Source: Bacillota bacterium (lineage in GTDB: Bacteria; Bacillota; Clostridia; Lachnospirales; Lachnospiraceae). From it: DNA of 33,740 nt. The translations under genes were made by a program, and so were the position numbers. The stretch covers positions 1 to 33,740 of the forward strand of contig JAEZVF010000101.1 in assembly GCA_023443225.1 (NCBI GenBank), in the 5' to 3' direction. The notes below the pieces were generated by a model. It searched no databases. It was not told the DNA's origin and was given only the letters and a program-made list of their open reading frames with translations. Below, in pieces: positions 1-8,538 of the stretch (position 1 is the stretch's first letter; the number at the start of each line of letters is the position of its first letter).

Positions 1-284
1 TGATTGCATAGACAGCGTCTATGTTGATTAAATTTCAGGGTATTTCTAAAGGTACCTTTATTTGAATCCTCTGTTTTTCTTGTTGCTTTAAGCACAATCA
101 GAAATGAACTTTGAAAACCTCAAAAAAAACTTAAAATGTAGATATTGGGTAACTATATCTACTTTATTAAAGAGTTTCGCAATTACCTATTATTAATATT
201 ATGGAATATGTTTGAATATAATGTAAAAAGCTGTTACAATGTATGAGTAAAAACTAATTTTAGTAAATTAATGGAGGATATGAA
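1..284. other. Intergenic start of window with two hairpins
   Basis: No gene is seen here. Two inverted repeats stand out. CATAGAC/GTCTATG (7-23, 3-nt loop) is perfect. GTAGATAT/ATATCTAC (138-162, 9-nt loop) is followed by a short T-rich stretch and could be a weak terminator for a gene to the left. The rest is AT-rich promoter DNA for the next gene. Confidence 0.5.
212..240 (+). promoter_or_regulatory. Promoter of the zinc-ribbon membrane protein
   Basis: TTGAAT, 17 bp, TACAAT. This is a sigma-A-like arrangement about 45 bp upstream of the start codon at 285. No operator-like repeat overlaps it. Confidence 0.6.
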
Positions 285-1067
285 ATGGGGTATTTAGAAA
301 AGTTAAAAAAAGAACCAAGAATTGCTTTATCGGTACTCAGCGTCGCATTTTTACTATTACCATGGTTAAGTGTTTCATCATCGTTTGAATTATTGGGGTA
401 TTCAGAAGAGGTACAGGCGCTTAGATTTACCGGTTTTACACTAGTGGGTGATTCATTTATTATGGTTCTAGTACTACTGATATCAATCTTATTTATTGCA
501 ATGGCTTTCTTACCCAATCTACAGAAACATAGAAAGGTTATTTATTTACTTGGCTCCGTAATCGCAATCCTTTTAATGTTGATCGAATCCTTCCGCATAG
601 GTTTCTCACTTGATAGTGGTGTTAAGGAATTAGGGGTTAAGATAACAGTAAACAGAGGTATTGGATTTTGGTTGTCCTTGTTATCCTATCTCGGTATAAT
701 AGTTGCAACTCTAGTATTCGATTTTAAGATGAGTAAAGAAGTTTTAAAAGAAAAGGGTTTTAAAGCAGCATTCTCTGAGGTTGCAGGACAGGTAACCAAC
801 TCGGCGTCAGAAATGGCCAGCTCTATTAAGAATATCAATACATCATTACCCGCGAATAGTGCTTCAGAAGTTAAGGAAGACTCTGCTCAGGCAGTAGAAG
901 CTCAAACGGTAATATGCCCTTCCTGTTCTGAAGAGCTTCCAAAAGAATCTACTTTTTGTCTTAAATGTGGAGCTAGGGTAAAAGAAATAAGGAGCTGTTC
1001 TAGTTGTGAGTCTGAGTTACCAGAAGGAGCAGGCTTTTGCTCAGAGTGTGGTACAAAGGTTGAATAA
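285..1067 (+). CDS. Membrane protein with two C-terminal zinc ribbons
   Basis: 260 residues; function not known. The N-terminal half has about four hydrophobic segments (roughly residues 15-32, 57-77, 87-105 and 126-147), so it is a multipass membrane protein. A polar linker (about 160-205) leads to two tandem zinc ribbons with cysteines at 211/214/225/228 and 238/241/252/255, each of the CxxC-x10-CxxC type. The ATG is preceded by GGAGG with 7-nt spacing. It is monocistronic: it has its own promoter, and a strong terminator follows. The zinc ribbons recall the neighbouring operon, where two more proteins carry a ribbon, so a common theme is likely. Which process it serves cannot be told from sequence alone. 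Confidence 0.85.
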   Translation: MGYLEKLKKEPRIALSVLSVAFLLLPWLSVSSSFELLGYSEEVQALRFTGFTLVGDSFIMVLVLLISILFIAMAFLPNLQKHRKVIYLLGSVIAILLMLIESFRIGFSLDSGVKELGVKITVNRGIGFWLSLLSYLGIIVATLVFDFKMSKEVLKEKGFKAAFSEVAGQVTNSASEMASSIKNINTSLPANSASEVKEDSAQAVEAQTVICPSCSEELPKESTFCLKCGARVKEIRSCSSCESELPEGAGFCSECGTKVE

Positions 1068-1089
1068 TACATAAGAATCATGCATTTAG

Positions 1090-1115
1090 GATTGGGGTCT
1101 AACCCCAATCTTTTT
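1090..1115 (+). terminator. Rho-independent terminator
   Basis: Perfect stem GATTGGGGT/ACCCCAATC with a 3-nt loop followed by five T. It ends the transcript of the zinc-ribbon membrane protein gene. Confidence 0.9.
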
Positions 1116-1182
1116 GAGTTTTTGGAGGGCACTTTTAAGTTGAAATGCCTTATGCGAATCTGGCAACACGTACCAGTAGTGC

Positions 1183-1211
1183 TTGATTTTACCTTGCCAT
1201 TACACTATAAT
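1183..1211 (+). promoter_or_regulatory. Promoter of the YARHG/TcaA-like/amidase operon
   Basis: TTGATT, 17 bp, TATAAT, about 75 bp upstream of the first start codon (1287). This is the only good promoter seen before the four-gene operon. Confidence 0.65.
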
Positions 1212-1286
1212 TGTAATGTCGGATTGACTATTTTTATATAAAATATTTGATTGAAAAATATCAAACAATATGCTGGAGGAAAATGT

Positions 1287-1856
1287 ATGTTAAACAAGAA
1301 GGGAAGTAAGGGCGAGATCATAATTACATGTATTCTGGCGATCCTAATTATCCTGGTAGTTGCTGCTACCGTATTATTATTCATCAAGCATTCTCCTGTT
1401 AAAAATCCAAATAAGGGTGAACCAGAAGCTTCTCAAATTGAAGAGGTGGACGAGGAAGAGTATAAGCCAGGAGAAACTTATACTGAAATACAATTAAATA
1501 GTTTTAGTGTTGGTTCGGTTCCTTCTATTCCAAATGATAGAGAAGAACCAGAAGAAGAATTACAAAATGGGACAGAGGAAGATAATGAAGACTTTGTTAT
1601 TGCAGACAGTAATTCAAGATATCTTACAAAGTTAGATTTAGAAGATTTGACAAAAGAAGAGCTGGCATATGCCAGAAATGAAATCTATGCACGGCATGGG
1701 CGTATGTTTGATTCAGAAAAACTACAAGAATACTTTGGAAACAAGGAATGGTACATACCTCTTTATCCGGCAGATTCTTTTCCGGAGGATGCATTAAATG
1801 AATTCGAAAAAGAAAACGCTAATTTTATTAGTAAGTATGAAAAAGAAAATAATTAA
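1287..1856 (+). CDS. YARHG-domain membrane-anchored protein
   Basis: 189 residues from the ATG at 1287, which has GGAGGA six bases upstream. The in-frame TTG at 1251 would add 12 residues but has no ribosome site. One transmembrane segment (about 11-33) is followed by a long acidic linker (about 45-108, rich in Glu/Asp) and a C-terminal YARHG domain (about 108-186) with the signature YARHG at 134-138. YARHG domains are extracellular modules of unknown function, often in envelope proteins of Firmicutes. The topology is therefore cytoplasmic N-terminus with the domain outside. It is the first gene of an operon with a TcaA-like protein 15 bp downstream. A role at the cell wall is inference. Confidence 0.85.
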   Translation: MLNKKGSKGEIIITCILAILIILVVAATVLLFIKHSPVKNPNKGEPEASQIEEVDEEEYKPGETYTEIQLNSFSVGSVPSIPNDREEPEEELQNGTEEDNEDFVIADSNSRYLTKLDLEDLTKEELAYARNEIYARHGRMFDSEKLQEYFGNKEWYIPLYPADSFPEDALNEFEKENANFISKYEKENN

Positions 1857-1871
1857 TGGAGGTAGAGAGAT

Positions 1872-3128
1872 ATGTTTTGTCCTGAATGTGGAGTGAAAAA
1901 TCCAGACAATGCAATATTCTGCCAGGAATGTGGGTCAAGAATAGAAGAGGTTGCGCCCGTAATAATGCCACAAGCAAACGAATTACCACAAATGCCACAA
2001 AACTATATAGTGCCACAACCGATGCCTGTTCAACCAGCCAAACCCGCTGGTAAACTAAGGAAGCTCATTCTGTTAGAGCTTGTTCTTTTGTGTGTAGCTG
2101 CGGCATTTACATATAATTACGGTAAGAAACTATTTAGTCCAGAGAAAACTGCGGAACTACATTTCCTTAAGGTAGTGAACGGAGACTGGCAAGGTGTATA
2201 CAATGATTTTGATATTGTTGAATCTCAATTTATTAATGAAAGTAATTTTGTGCAAACGCAAAAGTCAAGGGGTGCAACATTAATTAACACCTATAAGGTA
2301 AGTGATGCGGATCGCGATTATAGTACCTTGGGAGCATCTGTTGATATTTCATATCGTCTAAAGGGAAACACTGAAAATGCAGAGTATTCTGTAGCGATGA
2401 ATAAGCAGGCCGAGAAGAATTTTGGGCTATTTGATTCCTGGAAAGTAGATCCATCTTCCTATATTTGTTACGACTATAATATTACAGTTCCTACAGGTGC
2501 AAAGGTTATCTTTGAGGGAGAGGAATTGAGTTCTAACTATATAACAGAGGAAAACAACGGATGGACCTATTATAATATTCCTCAACTGTTTTATGGCAAT
2601 TATGATATATTGGTTACACAGGATTATATGGAAGATGTCAAAGCAGTAGTTTCTACCTATGATGGTGGATATTATGTTAATGAAATGTATTTAAAAGAAG
2701 AGACAAAGGAAGAATTAATTCGCGAGGCTGGAAAGTCTTTTGAAGAGATCTATAAGGCAGGATTTAGCAACGCTTCCTTTGATCAGATTGCTTCTATGTT
2801 TTCCGAAGAACATGACGTAAGAGAGTATATGGAGAGCGATTATTCCAACTTTGTATATAATCTGGGATTGGATGATGAAACCGGATTAAGAAAGGTTGAT
2901 TTTAACAATGTGACCGGATCGGCAAGCCATGAAGTCTATGATGGTAAGAATTATGTATATGTTGATATAAATTATGAATACACAGCTACGTATACTAGTT
3001 ATGACTGGTGGACATCGGATATTTCTACAAATACATACTCTGATTATGGCAGTACACAATTTACTTATGTTTTAGAAAATGAAAAGTGGGTGTTAGCCTC
3101 AACCAGCTTTAATAGAATTTATTATTAG
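1872..3128 (+). CDS. Zinc-ribbon single-pass membrane protein, TcaA-like
   Basis: 418 residues. An N-terminal zinc ribbon (C3, C6, C17, C20) is followed by a Pro/Gln-rich linker, one transmembrane helix (about 64-84) and a large extracellular part. The order ribbon-helix-exported repeats is that of TcaA/YvbJ-type proteins, which in Staphylococcus aureus act in the wall stress response and glycopeptide susceptibility. The segment around residues 200-260 resembles the TcaA beta-sandwich repeats. The exported part is rich in Tyr, Asp and Ser and ends in an NTF2-like stretch (about 285-418). The start has GGAGG with 9-nt spacing. It sits between a YARHG protein and a Yip1-like protein. The TcaA assignment is by architecture, not by close identity. 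Confidence 0.75.
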   Translation: MFCPECGVKNPDNAIFCQECGSRIEEVAPVIMPQANELPQMPQNYIVPQPMPVQPAKPAGKLRKLILLELVLLCVAAAFTYNYGKKLFSPEKTAELHFLKVVNGDWQGVYNDFDIVESQFINESNFVQTQKSRGATLINTYKVSDADRDYSTLGASVDISYRLKGNTENAEYSVAMNKQAEKNFGLFDSWKVDPSSYICYDYNITVPTGAKVIFEGEELSSNYITEENNGWTYYNIPQLFYGNYDILVTQDYMEDVKAVVSTYDGGYYVNEMYLKEETKEELIREAGKSFEEIYKAGFSNASFDQIASMFSEEHDVREYMESDYSNFVYNLGLDDETGLRKVDFNNVTGSASHEVYDGKNYVYVDINYEYTATYTSYDWWTSDISTNTYSDYGSTQFTYVLENEKWVLASTSFNRIYY

Positions 3129-3140
3129 GAGGAAAGAGAA

Positions 3141-4157
3141 ATGGCAAAATTTTGTATAAACTGCGGAAATCCTTTGGGAGAAGGACAACTATGTTCCTGC
3201 AAGGCGCCAATAGAGGGGAACCCAGTAACACAGCAGGCACAACCAGTAACACAGCAGGCACAACCAATAACACAGCAGGCACAAGCAGTAACAGAGCAGC
3301 CTCAACCAGCAACACAGCAGGCACAAGCAGTAACGTATCAGGCACAACCACAACAACAGGTGCAGTCAGACCAGCCAATGATTCAGGTCAATGGACAGGA
3401 TTTTTCACAGTATCAACAACAATTTGAAAAAGCAAAACAGAATTCCACCATGTTTCTGCAAAGAGTGTTTACAACATTTAAAAGCATCTTACGTTCGCCG
3501 GCAACGGAAGGAACAAAATTTGCTGTTTCTCAAAATACAACAATAGCCATGGGACTTCTTGCTTTTCAAGGAATATTCACTGCATTATTTGCGTTAGTGG
3601 TTACCTCAAAGATAAACTCACAATTTACAAGAGCATATTCTCAATTCGGAAGAATGGATTATGAAATGGCTAATATGTATAAAATGCCGTTATTTAAGAT
3701 ATTTCTTTTGACTGCTATCGTTTCAGTGGTATTAAGCTGTGCCCTTGCCGGGTTATTGCTCTTAGCCGGGATGGTGCTCAAAAATAATGCAACGTACAAA
3801 ACTATGCTTTGCGTTGCTGCTACAAGAAGCGTCGCAGTGATTCCGATTACAATTATTTCTATAGTAATCTTTTACTTTAACAAAGGCGCAGGAATATCCT
3901 TATTTTATTTAGGCAATCTGGCAGGGTTGTGTTATATGGTTTCTGCATTTCCGGCAGCTACATCTGAGATTAAGAATCGTATTCCTGTAATTGTATTTAT
4001 AGCTGCACTTATTTTCATGTTTGTTTCCTTATATGTTATGTATAAATGTTTCCCTAGTTATCTTCCGGAAGGGTTGAAAGAATCATGGGGTTATATAGAA
4101 AGAGGATTGAAGAATCCATCAGCTATCTTTGAAGAAATAATTGGAGATATGTATTAA
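3141..4157 (+). CDS. Zinc-ribbon Yip1-like membrane protein
   Basis: 338 residues. The N-terminus is a compact zinc ribbon (C5, C8, C18, C20). Then comes a Gln-rich linker made of six heptapeptides of the type PVTQQAQ (residues 28-69). The C-terminal part (about 100-315) has about five hydrophobic helices and resembles the Yip1/DUF1282-type membrane domain. GGAGG lies 8-10 nt before the ATG, and the gap to the previous gene is 12 bp. Its stop codon overlaps the next start (TAATG), so the two are translationally coupled. Function is unknown. The ribbon on the cytoplasmic side is shared with the preceding gene and suggests both bind a common partner (inference). Confidence 0.75.
   Translation: MAKFCINCGNPLGEGQLCSCKAPIEGNPVTQQAQPVTQQAQPITQQAQAVTEQPQPATQQAQAVTYQAQPQQQVQSDQPMIQVNGQDFSQYQQQFEKAKQNSTMFLQRVFTTFKSILRSPATEGTKFAVSQNTTIAMGLLAFQGIFTALFALVVTSKINSQFTRAYSQFGRMDYEMANMYKMPLFKIFLLTAIVSVVLSCALAGLLLLAGMVLKNNATYKTMLCVAATRSVAVIPITIISIVIFYFNKGAGISLFYLGNLAGLCYMVSAFPAATSEIKNRIPVIVFIAALIFMFVSLYVMYKCFPSYLPEGLKESWGYIERGLKNPSAIFEEIIGDMY
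3222..3347 (+). repeat. 21-bp in-frame tandem repeat, six units
   Basis: Six consecutive 21-bp units encode PVTQQAQ, PVTQQAQ, PITQQAQ, AVTEQPQ, PATQQAQ and AVTYQAQ. The first three are nearly identical at DNA level and the later ones have diverged. A multiple of three keeps the frame, so copy number can vary without breaking the gene. The encoded segment is a flexible linker between zinc ribbon and membrane domain. Confidence 0.95.
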
Positions 4158-5230
4158 TGAGAGCAAGATTACTATTATTGACCATGATGATTGTATTTAC
4201 TGCATGCCTGTTTATGGCATGCAGTAAAAGAGAGAATACAAATTCGAATGGGGAAATAACAATGGCCCCGGAGCCAGATACAACGGTGGTTCCTACGAAA
4301 GAGCCAGAAACATTAGCGGAACTAGCACCGACAGAAGTTCCGACAGAAGACACGGATTCGGATGATATTAACGAAGATACAAAGGAAGAGCTGCAATGGA
4401 CGGATGTAGATGAGACCGTGTATACTACAACAAGAGTAAATGTGCGAGAAGCAGCATCTACTGACTCAAAAGCAATCGACTTGGTTGGGAAAAACACCCA
4501 GCTTTTAAGGGTCAGTTATAACGATGAATGGAGTAAAATACTACTGAATGAGAAAGAGTATTATGTTGCTACAAGATACCTGACTACGGAAGAACCAACC
4601 ACAAACGGTAAGCTGATCGTTATCGACGCAGGACATCAATCCAAAGGCAACAGTGAACATGAGCCGATTGGTCCAGGTGCATCTGAAACAAAACCTAAGG
4701 TCAGTAGCGGAACGACGGGTGTATCCACTGGATTAAAGGAGTATGAGCTAAACCTAACGGTATCCAAATTATTAAAAACAGAGCTTGAGAACCGGGGTTA
4801 TGAAGTGATGATGATTCGTGAGACAAACGATGTGAATATTAGTAACAGTGAGCGTGCTGCAGTAGCAAATAATGCGGATGCAGATGCCTTTGTAAGAATA
4901 CATGCAAACGGAAGCAGTAATAGTTCAGACAATGGTATCATGACAATATGTCAGACTTCTGGCAATCCGTATAATGGAGCTCTGTACAATAGTTGTAAAG
5001 AGCTATCACAGAGTGTCCTTGATCACATGCTAGTACAGACCGGTGCAAATAACAAAGGGGTATGGCAAACTGATTCCATGAGCGGAATTAACTGGTGCCA
5101 GGTTCCGGTTACTATTATTGAAATGGGATTTATGTCCAATGCTAAGGAAGATGTTCTCCTGGCCACAAGCGATTATCAGAATAAAATGGTTCAGGGAATT
5201 GCAGATGGGCTTGACGATTATTTTAAATAG
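4157..5230 (+). CDS. N-acetylmuramoyl-L-alanine amidase lipoprotein (SH3b + Amidase_3)
   Basis: 357 residues. A signal peptide with lipobox ends at Cys22, so it is a lipoprotein on the outer face of the membrane. A Thr/Pro/Glu-rich linker (about 30-80) follows. Next comes a bacterial SH3 domain (about 86-143, with the typical TRVNVREAAS) and an Amidase_3 domain (about 151-357). The zinc ligands His160 (in VIDAGH), Glu195 (KEYELNL) and His249 (VRIHANG) and the catalytic Glu322 (IEMGFMSN) are all present. The enzyme should cleave the amide bond between MurNAc and the stem peptide. It is the last gene of the operon: ATG overlaps the TAA of the previous gene, and a terminator follows 17 bp downstream. 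Linked to the TcaA-like and YARHG proteins, it suggests a wall-remodelling unit. Confidence 0.93.
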   Translation: MRARLLLLTMMIVFTACLFMACSKRENTNSNGEITMAPEPDTTVVPTKEPETLAELAPTEVPTEDTDSDDINEDTKEELQWTDVDETVYTTTRVNVREAASTDSKAIDLVGKNTQLLRVSYNDEWSKILLNEKEYYVATRYLTTEEPTTNGKLIVIDAGHQSKGNSEHEPIGPGASETKPKVSSGTTGVSTGLKEYELNLTVSKLLKTELENRGYEVMMIRETNDVNISNSERAAVANNADADAFVRIHANGSSNSSDNGIMTICQTSGNPYNGALYNSCKELSQSVLDHMLVQTGANNKGVWQTDSMSGINWCQVPVTIIEMGFMSNAKEDVLLATSDYQNKMVQGIADGLDDYFK

Positions 5231-5247
5231 AACATAATAAGATATAA

Positions 5248-5287
5248 GGCTATTGTCATAGTGAGTTACTGGCAATAGCCTTTTTTC
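5248..5287 (+). terminator. Rho-independent terminator of the amidase operon
   Basis: Stem GGCTATTG/CAATAGCC with a 17-nt loop, then six T. The convergent GMC gene ends at 5288, so the hairpin may also stop minus-strand transcripts, though the T-tract favours the plus strand. Confidence 0.88.
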
Positions 5288-6838
5288 TTATCCTCTTTCG
5301 ATGGAATCCTTTAATGTAGCTGCAACCAGATAGGAGGTAGAGGTGGTATTGCAATCTGCAACACTTGGGAGAATGGAATTATCTGCAACTACTAACCGAT
5401 TGACTCCGTAGACTCTTCCATAGGAATCAACGACACCGCCTTCCTGAAGTGGTGCCATTCGCAGGGTGCATTGCTGGTGGTAGGCGTTAAACATGGTTTC
5501 TCTAATATGCTTTTCTAATAAAACATCATTGTGGATGACATCCATTCCGGGACTTATTAATTGATACTTCGAATCTAATGAGGACAGATATTCTGCTATG
5601 CTTTTAATATAATATTGGTAAACGCCCTTTACTACTTCAAGATCTTCTGGTGAGGTAAAATAGCCTTCATCTGCAAGAACTATCTTTAATGGATCGTTAT
5701 TTTGTAATTTCACAGTTCCACTGCTTTTAGGGAGAAGGTTGATAATTAATAACCGAAAGACTCCATTTGAGTAACTTCCAATAAGTTGTATCTGTCGTGT
5801 GTTTTTATTAGTATTTGGTAAAAATGCACCGCTGGTATATAGCGCATTTAAATCCTGATTAAGTTCTTCAACATCCTCTTGATTAACTGTAAAGGATGCC
5901 ACTGTAATACCATGATTCTTTAAATGATAACCGACGTTTGGATTGTCATAGATTACAGAAACTCCGGCAGCAGAAAGCTCGGTAGAGTTTCCAATTCCAG
6001 ATAGCATTAATAGTTGAGGACTGTTAATTCCTGCTGATACAATCACCTTTTGCAGTGAATAAGATCGGCATAGTTTACCCTCTATAAGGTATTCTACACC
6101 AATAGCATCCGAAAAGGAGTTAAACAGAACTCTTAAAGCAGTAGATTTAAATAATACCCTTAGATCTCTACCGTTTATGCCATAACCATCCGGGGTCATA
6201 ACATCTTCGGACAAGAAAGCTGTTGAGGCACTTTCCCGGTTTCCGTTCGGTTTTTGGAATAGTTCCCAGCGGTGAAATGGTCCAATGGGAGTAGAGGGGT
6301 CGTTGTAGTCCAAGATGGATTTGAAACCGGTTGCCTGTTCCATAGCCCAAACAATTTTCTGTGTCATCAGGGGAATTTTCATAGGAGCTTGGCGTATATT
6401 AACGCGACCGCTATATCCGTGGACCATAGGATGCAAGGTCAATCCTTGAAAGGCTTCCAACTCTTTAAAATGTTCGGTTGCCTGGGAAGGAGACCATAAT
6501 GGACCTGCAATCTGTTCCCATTGTTCCAATACAGCAGGGGTAGGCCTTACATACTGTTCTCCATTGACAGAGGAGCCTCCCCCAAGAAGGCGTCCCGTAG
6601 ACCAGGTAAAATGACGGTTATTCAAAGTGGGATAAGCCTTGGTAACTCCTTGCCAGAAATATTGAGGAAAATAATTGTATAATTTTGACTCATTAGTAGA
6701 TATTTTTATTAAGGGATCATTATTGTTATTTTCACCAGCTTCTAATAGAAGCACGGAGTGTTTACCATTATCGGAAAGTGACTTTGCAAGGAAGCATCCA
6801 GCAGGACCGGTGCCAACTATAATATAATCGAAGGTCAT
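5288..6838 (-). CDS. GMC-family FAD oxidoreductase
   Basis: 516 residues from the ATG at 6838. An upstream TTG (6850) is in frame, but GGAG lies six bases before the ATG. The N-terminus has the Rossmann motif GTGPAG (9-14) and the FAD-ribose acid in LLLEAGE. The GMC signature GGGSSVNG is at 86-93 and the second signature (SAGINSPQLLMLSGIG) is in the middle. Near the C-terminus His454 (YHQQCT) and Asn497 (DCNTT) are 43 residues apart, as expected for the GMC catalytic His/Asn pair. Family members oxidise alcohols such as choline, glucose or cholesterol; the substrate here is not evident. It is a single gene convergent with the amidase operon and divergent from the permease. An oxygen-using oxidase is unexpected in an anaerobe, so it may act as a dehydrogenase. 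Confidence 0.88.
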   Translation of the reverse strand: MTFDYIIVGTGPAGCFLAKSLSDNGKHSVLLLEAGENNNNDPLIKISTNESKLYNYFPQYFWQGVTKAYPTLNNRHFTWSTGRLLGGGSSVNGEQYVRPTPAVLEQWEQIAGPLWSPSQATEHFKELEAFQGLTLHPMVHGYSGRVNIRQAPMKIPLMTQKIVWAMEQATGFKSILDYNDPSTPIGPFHRWELFQKPNGNRESASTAFLSEDVMTPDGYGINGRDLRVLFKSTALRVLFNSFSDAIGVEYLIEGKLCRSYSLQKVIVSAGINSPQLLMLSGIGNSTELSAAGVSVIYDNPNVGYHLKNHGITVASFTVNQEDVEELNQDLNALYTSGAFLPNTNKNTRQIQLIGSYSNGVFRLLIINLLPKSSGTVKLQNNDPLKIVLADEGYFTSPEDLEVVKGVYQYYIKSIAEYLSSLDSKYQLISPGMDVIHNDVLLEKHIRETMFNAYHQQCTLRMAPLQEGGVVDSYGRVYGVNRLVVADNSILPSVADCNTTSTSYLVAATLKDSIERG

Positions 6839-7054
6839 AGAATACTCCAAACTCTTTTTTATTATTATATTATAGCTAAAATCAATTAGACTAAAGTATT
6901 GTATTTGTTGTATAATTTCTCTATTAAACTTTATCAGAACAAGATATATTCATTGACTGTATATAGAGGCTATATTACCATAATGAAGGAGTAAATTTAA
7001 TTAGCATGGGAAGAACTTAATATACAAGATAAAACAATCATCAGGAGGATGTGA

Positions 7055-8458
7055 ATGGAGAAAAACAAAGCAGATAAAAACAGTAGGCAAAATCCAGAAG
7101 AAATTAGGACCGAACACTATGGATTGTCTACAGCAACTACCATGATTATTGGAATCGTAATCGGATCGGGAATCTTTTTTAAATGTGATGATGTATTAGG
7201 CTATACCGGAGGTAGTTTGTGGCTGGGAATACTGGTGTTTTGTATTGGTGCGTTCGGCATTATATTTGGAAGTTTGACACTTACGGAATTATCAATCAGA
7301 ACGAAGAAAAATGGTGGATTTGTAGGGTATTATGAAGAATTTATATCTAATAAAGTAGCTTGTGGATTTGGGTGGTTTCAAACGTTTGTGTATTATCCTA
7401 CATTAATTGCAATCGTTTCTTGGGTAGCAGGTATTTATTCATGCATTCTCTTTGGTCTGTCAAATTCGATTGAAATAGAAATGTTATTTGCACTTGGTTA
7501 TACGATCTTGTTATTTACGGTAAACATAATTTCTATTCGTTTAGGAGGCTATTTTCAAAATTTAGCTACTGTAATTAAACTGATTCCCCTTTTAGGAATC
7601 GCTTTGATCGGTATTTTTTGGAGCGCAGCAACACCCGCTTTACCGGAAGGGGTAGCATTGGTTACAAGAAGTAATGTAGGCATGGGATGGCTTGCCGCCC
7701 TTGCACCGATTGCATTTTCCTATGATGGTTGGATTATTGTAACCAGCATAACAAATGAAGTAAAGAATCCGAATAAGAATATGACGTTAGCTCTGATTAT
7801 TGGACCACTTATAGTGTTGGGAGTATATATATCGTATTTTGTTGGAATAAACAGAATGCTGGGTGCAGAGTTTATCCTGTCAACTGGAGATGCTGCAATC
7901 TATACTGTTGGGAGTTTATTAATGGGAAGGTATGGATCTCGGATTTTGCTGGTCTTCGTTCTTATTTCAATATTGGGGGTTGTAAATGGAGTTATTCTAG
8001 GTGGTCTACGAATGCCGCAAGCTATGGCTACCAAAAATATGCTACCGGGTTCACAAGATATTGCACGGATTCAACCGTCATATCAATTATCCATCCGGTC
8101 ATGTCTTATAACTTTTATAGCGGTTTTCTTCTGGATGACGGTACACTTCATATCGCAAAAGACCGGGGCCTTAGCAAAAGGAGATATTGGAGAAATATCG
8201 ATTGCATTTAGCTATGCCTGTTACATTATTTTATATATTAAAGTAATGACCATGAAGAAGGAAGGCATCATAAAAAGTTATTTTAAAGGGATAGTTTGTC
8301 CAATCCTCGGAATAATAGGTTCCTCTATCATATTTGTGGGGGGATTTATCACAAATCCGAGATATGTTAGTTTCTTTATCTTGTTTTGTATTTGTGTTTG
8401 CTTGATTGGTTATATGTATTATTCACAAAAAAGAAAGAGTAGCATTGATATGATTTAA
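7055..8458 (+). CDS. APC-superfamily amino acid permease
   Basis: 467 residues with about 12 transmembrane helices. After a charged, Asn/Lys-rich start (1-25), helix 1 carries the APC substrate-binding glycine motif (IGIVIGSGIFF). The segment FSYDGW in the middle is typical of the LAT/YkbA branch of amino-acid exchangers (helix 6 region). The ATG has AGGAGG six bases upstream. It is monocistronic, divergent from the GMC gene, and followed by a strong hairpin. Likely role: proton-coupled or exchange transport of a neutral amino acid across the cytoplasmic membrane; the substrate cannot be read from the sequence. Confidence 0.88.
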   Translation: MEKNKADKNSRQNPEEIRTEHYGLSTATTMIIGIVIGSGIFFKCDDVLGYTGGSLWLGILVFCIGAFGIIFGSLTLTELSIRTKKNGGFVGYYEEFISNKVACGFGWFQTFVYYPTLIAIVSWVAGIYSCILFGLSNSIEIEMLFALGYTILLFTVNIISIRLGGYFQNLATVIKLIPLLGIALIGIFWSAATPALPEGVALVTRSNVGMGWLAALAPIAFSYDGWIIVTSITNEVKNPNKNMTLALIIGPLIVLGVYISYFVGINRMLGAEFILSTGDAAIYTVGSLLMGRYGSRILLVFVLISILGVVNGVILGGLRMPQAMATKNMLPGSQDIARIQPSYQLSIRSCLITFIAVFFWMTVHFISQKTGALAKGDIGEISIAFSYACYIILYIKVMTMKKEGIIKSYFKGIVCPILGIIGSSIIFVGGFITNPRYVSFFILFCICVCLIGYMYYSQKRKSSIDMI

Positions 8459-8474
8459 AAATAAAAGAAGAAAG

Positions 8475-8516
8475 ATAACCCAGGCAGAAAGTTAAAGCAC
8501 TTCTTGCCTGGGTTAT
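8475..8516. terminator. Bidirectional terminator
   Basis: Stem ATAACCCAGGCA/TGCCTGGGTTAT, 12 bp, 18-nt loop. On the minus strand it is followed by a T-rich tract (CTTTCTTCTTTT). It sits between the convergent permease and ClbS-like genes and probably serves both. Confidence 0.85.
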
Positions 8517-8538
8517 TCCTTACAGAAGCATTACTAAT

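Noticed and set aside
3109..3427. Additional frames over the 21-bp repeat on both strands
   Set aside because: They are low-complexity shadows of the tandem repeat in the Yip1-like gene and have no ribosome sites.
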